A stretch of 52,331 nucleotides of DNA from Paenibacillus sp. LHD-117 (GTDB taxonomy: Bacteria; Bacillota; Bacilli; Paenibacillales; Paenibacillaceae). The position numbers and the translations under genes are program-made. The DNA lies in contig NZ_JAVFVT010000049.1 in assembly GCF_030929555.1 (NCBI RefSeq), positions 1 through 52,331 of the forward strand. Direction: 5' to 3'. This document shows positions 49,928 through 52,331 of this stretch, piece by piece (within the stretch, counting starts at the first letter, position 1; every line of letters begins with the position of its first letter). The notes beneath the pieces were generated by a model that saw only the letters and a program-made list of their open reading frames with translations, was not told where the DNA came from and made no database searches.

Positions 49928-51144
49928 TTGAATCCCGGCTTCTTGCGGGTGAAAAGCGAGAAACAGACGAAGGCGGCCGCGATCAGCAATAAAATAACGA
50001 TCGCGAGCGGCAGCGCCGTCCCCTCGCCGCCGAGCCCGACGAGCGGCGCCGCCGCCCCGCCGAATACGAACGACAGCATGCCGAGCAGCGCCGAAGCGCT
50101 TCCCGCGGAGCTGCCTTGGTCCTGGAGCGCGAGCGAGGTCGTCGTTGCGCCCGTAATCCCCACGCTAGATACGATAAAGAATAAACCCGCGATCACGAGC
50201 GGCAATCCTAGCTCGAGCGTCACAGCCCCCATCAGGATCAAGGCTCCGGCTCCCGCGATGGACAGGCCGATCGCCAGCATCCTGCGCGCCTCCACCTTGC
50301 CCGCCAGCCTTCCCGCGATTTGGCTCGCGACGATAATGCCCGCCCCGTTCAAGCCGAAGACGAGGCTGTAGCCCCTGGGCGTGACGCCGTACAACTCCTG
50401 CAGAACGAAGGAGGAGCCCGAAATATAAGCGAACATCGCCGCCATCATCAGTCCCTGTGTAAATGCATAACCCATGAATATCGAATTCCCGAGAAGCCTT
50501 CGAAACGTGATGATCGTATTCCGCAAGCCGCCGCGAGAACGGCGCTCCGGCGGCAGCGTTTCCTTCAGCCCGACGAAAACGGCAGCCAGCATCAGCAAGC
50601 CCGAACCGCTAAGGACGGCGAAGACGCCTCGCCAAGAAGTAAACGTAACGATCTCCGCTCCGATCATCGGCGCAAGAATCGGAGCCGCGCCGTTAATCAG
50701 CATAAGCAAAGCAAAAAACTTCGTCAGCTCAACGCCCGAATATAAATCCCGGACGCTCGCCCTCGCGATGACGATGCCGGCCGCGCCGGCAAACCCTTGT
50801 ACGAACCGAAGAAAAATAAATGCCCAAATACTCGGCGAAACTACGCAGAGCAACGAAATAATCGAATAGACGGCCATGCCGATGAGCAGAGGCGCGCGGC
50901 GACCTCTGACGTCGCTGATTGGCCCTACAATTAATTGGCCGAGGGCGATACCGACCAGGCATGCCGTTAAGCTAAGCTGGGTAAGCGAAGCGGAAGCGCC
51001 TAGATCGTCCGATAACGCCGGGAGCGCCGGCAAATACATGTCGATGCTAAGCGGCCCGATGCCGGACAGCGATCCGAGGATGACGGCGATCAGCAGTCGC
51101 TTGGACCTCGCCATGGGCTTTGCAATCGTGTTGGTTGAAGACAT
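49924..51144 (-). CDS. Bcr/CflA-family MFS multidrug exporter
   Basis: Product of 406 aa with 12 helices. The start (GSLSGIGPLSIDMYLPALPAL) with its SIDMYLPA motif, the loop GPISDVRGRRAPLLIG and FVQGFAGAAGIVIARASVRD are signatures of the Bcr/CflA group of 12-helix drug:proton antiporters. ATG at 51144 has AGGAG 12 nt upstream, rather far; an ATG at 51114 is possible. It overlaps the convergent methyltransferase gene by 4 bp and diverges from the exonuclease. Confidence 0.9.
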   Translation of the reverse strand: MSSTNTIAKPMARSKRLLIAVILGSLSGIGPLSIDMYLPALPALSDDLGASASLTQLSLTACLVGIALGQLIVGPISDVRGRRAPLLIGMAVYSIISLLCVVSPSIWAFIFLRFVQGFAGAAGIVIARASVRDLYSGVELTKFFALLMLINGAAPILAPMIGAEIVTFTSWRGVFAVLSGSGLLMLAAVFVGLKETLPPERRSRGGLRNTIITFRRLLGNSIFMGYAFTQGLMMAAMFAYISGSSFVLQELYGVTPRGYSLVFGLNGAGIIVASQIAGRLAGKVEARRMLAIGLSIAGAGALILMGAVTLELGLPLVIAGLFFIVSSVGITGATTTSLALQDQGSSAGSASALLGMLSFVFGGAAAPLVGLGGEGTALPLAIVILLLIAAAFVCFSLFTRKKPGFN

Positions 51145-51284
51145 CAGATAAACATTCTCCTCTCATGCTGCTGGAAACCCAAGACTCATTGTATAACCGA
51201 TCCGATGATCTGGTCAAAAAGAAGCTTTCCTGGCCGATATCTGTTAGAATGGAAGCTGCGACACTCATAGCGGAGGTTACGGTA

Positions 51285-52190
51285 TTGGACTACATCGTAT
51301 TGGATATTGAATTTAACGGCCGCAAGTTCGCCAGCGATCTGCCCATGGAGGTTATCGAGATCGGAGCCGTCCGGCTGAACGCCTCTTTGGAAATCGTGGA
51401 CGAATTTACGGCTTTCATAAAACCGGTTTACTTCGCCAAGCTGAACAGCTTCATTCAGAAGAAGACGGGCATTCCACAGGAGTCGATCGATACGGCGGAA
51501 CGGTTTCCCCGCGTCATCGGGGCGTTCCTTCAGTGGCTCGCGCGCAGCGAATCCCCTCTGCTCGTCACGTGGGGCGGCGAAGACTTGAAGCGCATTGTAC
51601 TCGATACGCGCATGCATAAGCTTGACGATGCCTACTGGCTCGGGGTCGATTATTACGATCTGCTCAAAGGTTTTCTGCGCTACCGCGGCTTAACGAACGA
51701 CGTGAGCGTCGAAGCGGCGCTGCTGGATCTCGGTCTCAGCTCGGAAGGCTCCGCCCACCGCGCGCTGGACGACGCTCGAATGACGGCGGACATCTTCCGC
51801 AAGTCGTTCACGGAGCTCGACTTCAGCTATAAGCAGAAGTACAAAGATCTTCACACGAACGCCAAGGAACGCAGGCTCGTCAAGAACGCGGTGCGTTTGC
51901 TGCGGTCGCAGAAGAAGGAACCGACATGGGAAGCGCTCGTCGAGCATGTCCTGAAGGACAAGGTGAAGCTGGACAACCCGAAAAAAGCGGCGGAACTGCA
52001 GGCTTATTTCGAAGCCGAGGTTGCGAAGAAACCAAAACCCGCGGCGCCCAAGCCTCGTCCGGAGGCGGCCCGGAAACCTGCCGATGGCGATGGCGATGCA
52101 GCGACAGTCTCCCCTGCAGACGCCATGCAAGACAAAGCCGAGCCAAGCGTTTCGGAATCGGCCGGCGGCAGCGGCGAGGAACAAGCATAA
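51285..52190 (+). CDS. DEDDh 3'-5' exonuclease with charged tail
   Basis: About 301 aa from TTG at 51285, which has GGAGG 8 nt upstream; the protein then starts directly at the exonuclease fold. An ATG at 51249 in frame has no ribosome site. Exo I is YIVLDIEFNG (Asp, Glu), Exo II lies near LLVTWGGEDLKRI and Exo III is SAHRALDDARMTADIF with the DEDDh His and Asp. After residue 200 a basic helical region and an Ala/Pro/Lys-rich low-complexity tail of about 60 residues follow. The size and fold match KapD/Eri-1-like exonucleases of Firmicutes acting on RNA or DNA ends. Confidence 0.85.
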   Translation: MDYIVLDIEFNGRKFASDLPMEVIEIGAVRLNASLEIVDEFTAFIKPVYFAKLNSFIQKKTGIPQESIDTAERFPRVIGAFLQWLARSESPLLVTWGGEDLKRIVLDTRMHKLDDAYWLGVDYYDLLKGFLRYRGLTNDVSVEAALLDLGLSSEGSAHRALDDARMTADIFRKSFTELDFSYKQKYKDLHTNAKERRLVKNAVRLLRSQKKEPTWEALVEHVLKDKVKLDNPKKAAELQAYFEAEVAKKPKPAAPKPRPEAARKPADGDGDAATVSPADAMQDKAEPSVSESAGGSGEEQA

Positions 52191-52213
52191 ACGCGATTCC
52201 GGTAATCTCGGAA

Positions 52214-52331
52214 ATCGAGTAGGAGGAGGCGGCTAGCCCCCGTCCTCTCACACCACCGTACATGCGGGTCCGCATACGGCGGTTCCAAAAGGTTAACAAA
52301 GCTCCAAATAACGAGAAAGTAAACTCTTCAG
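52214..52331 (-). mobile_element. 3' end of a group II intron (partial, cut by window edge)
   Basis: On the minus strand the segment ends CCTACTCGAT, a typical bacterial group II intron 3' terminus. Before it lies a GC-rich stem that fits domain VI (about 52219-52246) and a domain V-like hairpin (52253-52260 pairing with 52275-52282, inner GCGG/CCGC). The GTGTGAGAGGACGGGGG stretch is familiar from intron 3' regions that follow a reverse-transcriptase gene. The intron body lies outside the window. Confidence 0.5.
52293..52331 (-). CDS. Possible C-terminus of group II intron-encoded protein
   Basis: The last 13 codons on the minus strand read LKSLLSRYLELC and a TAA at 52293-52295, ending 10 bp before the domain V-like stem. 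An intron-encoded reverse transcriptase normally ends there. Only the tail is visible, so this rests on position. Confidence 0.3.
   Translation of the reverse strand: MKSLLSRYLELC

Overview
The window looks like a chromosomal segment of a Gram-positive, spore-forming soil saprophyte of the Paenibacillaceae (Paenibacillus or Cohnella type). The evidence is protein content: lipoprotein and S-layer-anchored secreted enzymes, many plant-polysaccharide and starch hydrolases, two carbohydrate ABC systems without their own ATPase, a probable spore-surface repeat protein, strong AGGAGG ribosome sites and consensus sigma-A promoters. The genus is not fixed by what I can see.

Layout. 1-2085: a 53-residue YjzC-like protein and a Gly/Pro/Trp/His-rich repeat protein with a probable sigma-K promoter and a frameshift before its C-terminal domain. 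2090-4503: a two-gene membrane unit (zinc ribbon/TM/FxLYD-like protein plus a PDZ-less HtrA-type protease). 4983-9214: a nucleoside-type catabolic cluster (DraG-family hydrolase, NCS1 permease, PfkB kinase, GntR/HutC regulator) resembling E. coli yegTUVW, with two matching operator palindromes. 9342-14926: a very large secreted nuclease/5'-nucleotidase with SLH anchors, split by a one-base frameshift. 15127-23667: an arabinan-type locus (solute-binding protein, two permeases, two GH43 enzymes, a BNR/ricin/AbfB enzyme and an HTH regulator fused to a large sensor-like domain). 23832-29453: galU, trxB, a GH13 cyclomaltodextrinase-like enzyme behind a structured leader, and an MFS exporter. 29629-31054: an IS256-family element with an 8-bp target duplication and a frameshifted transposase. 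31314-39989: a maltodextrin locus (mdxEFG, lipoprotein amylase, divergent LacI regulator, GH15 enzyme). About 40310-41715: a solitary TnpB element with a probable omega RNA. 41773-52190: housekeeping and stress genes (Dps, FAH-family, ABC-F, fumarase, KDPG aldolase, Dabb, AlkZ-like glycosylase, methyltransferase, Bcr/CflA exporter, DEDDh exonuclease). The right edge enters the 3' end of a group II intron.

How it works together. Both sugar loci follow one plan: extracellular enzyme, binding lipoprotein plus permeases energised by an ATPase encoded elsewhere, and a dedicated regulator with visible DNA sites. The arabinan promoter has a perfect cre (CcpA) match over its -35 box and shares a 21-bp motif with the promoter of its adjacent regulator. 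The maltodextrin promoter has a LacI-type operator over its -35, a second copy upstream of the regulator, and a third inside the GH15 gene.

Three reading frames (repeat protein, giant nuclease, IS256 transposase) are each broken by what looks like one missing base. That points either to real decay or to a systematic indel problem in the assembly, and it should be settled before biological meaning is attached to any of them.
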